Below, in pieces: positions 62,916 through 64,000 of a stretch of DNA of 64,000 nucleotides. The translations under genes were made by a program, and so were the position numbers. Source of the DNA: JBCBDX01 sp039822005 (GTDB lineage Bacteria; Pseudomonadota; Alphaproteobacteria; Rhizobiales; Rhizobiaceae); contig JBCBMZ010000003.1 of assembly GCA_039822005.1 (NCBI GenBank), positions 371,867 through 435,866 of the forward strand. The letters are read 5' to 3'. Positions within the stretch are counted from its first letter, which is position 1. Each line of letters starts with the position of its first letter. Below the pieces are notes generated by a model that was not told where the DNA came from, did not search any database, and saw only the letters and a program-made list of their open reading frames with translations.

Positions 62916-63112
62916 AATCGTTGGTTTTTGTCATATAGCACGCAAGTGCGGTTTTTTGCATTCGGGCCGCCAAATATCGTAAAATATCAATAGGATAGAA
63001 AAACCGGACGGAACGAAGATGCCGTCTGAATGAAACCGCCAGAAAGGAACGATTCTGTCAATCTCGCCAACTTTGGCGAGGATTGGCTAAACAATTGAAA
63101 TAACACACATAA
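62916..63112. promoter_or_regulatory. Conserved divergent spacer, module copy B
   Basis: This 197-base spacer is almost the same length as copy A (198). It holds the shared blocks at 62970-62994 and 63042-63064. The second block runs into a perfect hairpin CTCGCCA/TGGCGAG (63063-63080). The hairpin bases differ from copy A while the pairing is kept, so structure rather than sequence seems conserved here. Confidence 0.6.
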
Positions 63113-63676
63113 ATGCGAATTGGATATTTGAGAGTAAGCACGGATGAACAACGGCCTGACAGGCAGGTCGATGCGCTCCAATCCATGTGTGACGCGCTTT
63201 TTGTCGAAAAGCTCTCCGCTGTCGCAGAAAAACGGCCTGTCTTTGATCATGTGATCGCCAAACTGGAAAAAGATGACACGTTGATCGTCTGGGATTTGGA
63301 TCGGGCGTTTCGCAACACAGTGGATGCCATCTTGCATTTGGAAAGTCTTCGCGAACGCGGGATTACCTTCGAGGTGGTCTCCCTTAAGGTCAACACGGCA
63401 GAACCGGCGGGAGAGTTTGCCTACAGTGTTTTGGCCGCCGCCGCGCAATATGAACGCCGTCTTTTGTCCAAACGCACCAAGGAAGGTCTGGAAGCCGCCC
63501 GCAAGCGCGGTGCGATTTTGGGTAGGCGCAGGAAGCTAACGGATCGCCAAGTGCTGAAAGGGTTGGAGAAGTTGGAAGCTGGTTCGCACTCTTTGGGAGA
63601 AGTGGCCTCGCTATTGGGTGTTCATCCACGGACCCTCTCCCGCGCGATCAAGCGATTGCAGGTCTCTGAAACCTAA
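63113..63676 (+). CDS. Serine recombinase (resolvase/invertase family), module copy B
   Basis: The 187-residue paralogue of 42063-42644 has YLRVSTDEQ with Ser9, TLIVWDLDRAFRN, YERRLLSKRTKEGLEAA and a helix-turn-helix (LGEVASLLGVHPRTLSRAI). It is intact. Having two recombinases with near-identical spacers implies two related elements joined in tandem, or a functional pair recombining between spacers. Confidence 0.9.
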   Translation: MRIGYLRVSTDEQRPDRQVDALQSMCDALFVEKLSAVAEKRPVFDHVIAKLEKDDTLIVWDLDRAFRNTVDAILHLESLRERGITFEVVSLKVNTAEPAGEFAYSVLAAAAQYERRLLSKRTKEGLEAARKRGAILGRRRKLTDRQVLKGLEKLEAGSHSLGEVASLLGVHPRTLSRAIKRLQVSET

Positions 63677-63808
63677 AGCGCTCCTTCCCTCAAAGAAAAA
63701 ACCAAAAAAGTAGAATCCGCCCGGCTTTCAGCCCGCGCTGAAACGGCTTCCGTGGTTTTTGGTGACATCCGGGCTTGAACCGGAACAACCAAACGAAAGG
63801 AGCTCAAA

Positions 63809-63931
63809 ATGGCTTTCTCACAAGCACAATACAACGCAGGTGCTGCTTCGGCAGGTCGCGGTGAGTACTGCGCAAAAAACGCACCTCAGTCTTTCAAGGA
63901 CGGACATAAGGGCAATAACGGCAAACGCTGA
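63809..63931 (+). CDS. 40-residue small protein
   Basis: A 40-residue frame has a near-ideal AAAGGAGCTC ribosome-binding site before its ATG. The product is basic, with glycine, lysine and glutamine and one cysteine (GEYCAKNAPQSF then DGHKGNNGKR). It ends before a GC-rich hairpin. Nothing like it was recognised. A real gene is likely because of the strong ribosome-binding site. Confidence 0.6.
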   Translation: MAFSQAQYNAGAASAGRGEYCAKNAPQSFKDGHKGNNGKR

Positions 63932-63943
63932 ACGCGCTTGTTT

Positions 63944-63963
63944 GGAGGGGCGTCAGCCCCTCC
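63944..63963 (+). terminator. Hairpin after the 40-residue gene
   Basis: GGAGGGGC, four bases, GCCCCTCC form a perfect stem; an outer ACGCG/CGCGT pair extends it. Only TTC follows rather than a T-run, so it may be a weak terminator or RNA-stabilising hairpin. Confidence 0.55.
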
Positions 63964-64000
63964 TTCACGCGTTACGACATCCAACGTGAAAAATGGTGCA

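Overview
The window reads as a piece of a marine-type alphaproteobacterial genome. The supports are a long-form (533 aa) isocitrate lyase, an ATP12-type F1-ATPase chaperone, DUF2336 and DUF2793 proteins, and an alphaproteobacterial MobC/relaxase pair. Genus cannot be set from sequence alone. No rRNA, tRNA or CRISPR array was recognised.

Region 1 (1-9.7 kb) is a compact alginate cluster. One strand carries algD, alg8 and alg44; the other carries algF, algI, algJ and algX. They diverge from an AT-rich 280 bp control region holding a perfect 24 bp dyad. Precursor oxidation (AlgD), polymerisation with a PilZ-type co-polymerase (Alg8/Alg44) and O-acetylation (AlgI/J/F/X) are all present. The epimerase algG, lyase algL, scaffold algK, porin algE and algA are not seen in the window.

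Region 2 (9.7-31.3 kb) is ordinary chromosome: aceA, pccB, an ATP12 chaperone gene, topoisomerase IV parE, thrS, scoAB, redox enzymes, an acyltransferase, a DUF2793 protein and a Gfo/Idh/MocA dehydrogenase next to a sugar-phosphate isomerase-like protein.

Region 3 (about 31.3 kb to the right edge) is accessory DNA. It opens with a mobilisation operon (small ORF, MobC, relaxase-RecD helicase fusion). An AT-richer block follows with three paralogous secreted ClpP-fold proteins and two small exported or membrane proteins. Next comes a module of coiled-coil protein, small secreted protein and divergent serine recombinase, then ParD/ParE, a ParB-like protein and ArdA antirestriction. After a long inverted repeat and membrane-associated ORFs lies a tightly coupled seven-gene operon: radical SAM, Fe/2OG dioxygenase, SnoaL-like, SDR, CMP-sugar synthetase-like, P-loop kinase, polytopic membrane protein. 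An IS110 transposase, a 1317 aa STAND NTPase (NB-ARC plus beta-propeller) with a small partner, and a second diverged copy of the coiled-coil/secreted/recombinase module close the window.

The strongest leads for new biology are the triple secreted ClpP-fold cluster, the radical SAM to CMP-transferase operon, the STAND NTPase pair, and the two recombinase modules. The recombinase modules keep nearly equal-length divergent spacers with a 22/23 conserved box and a hairpin whose sequence, but not pairing, has changed. All functions are read from motifs; none was checked by database search.
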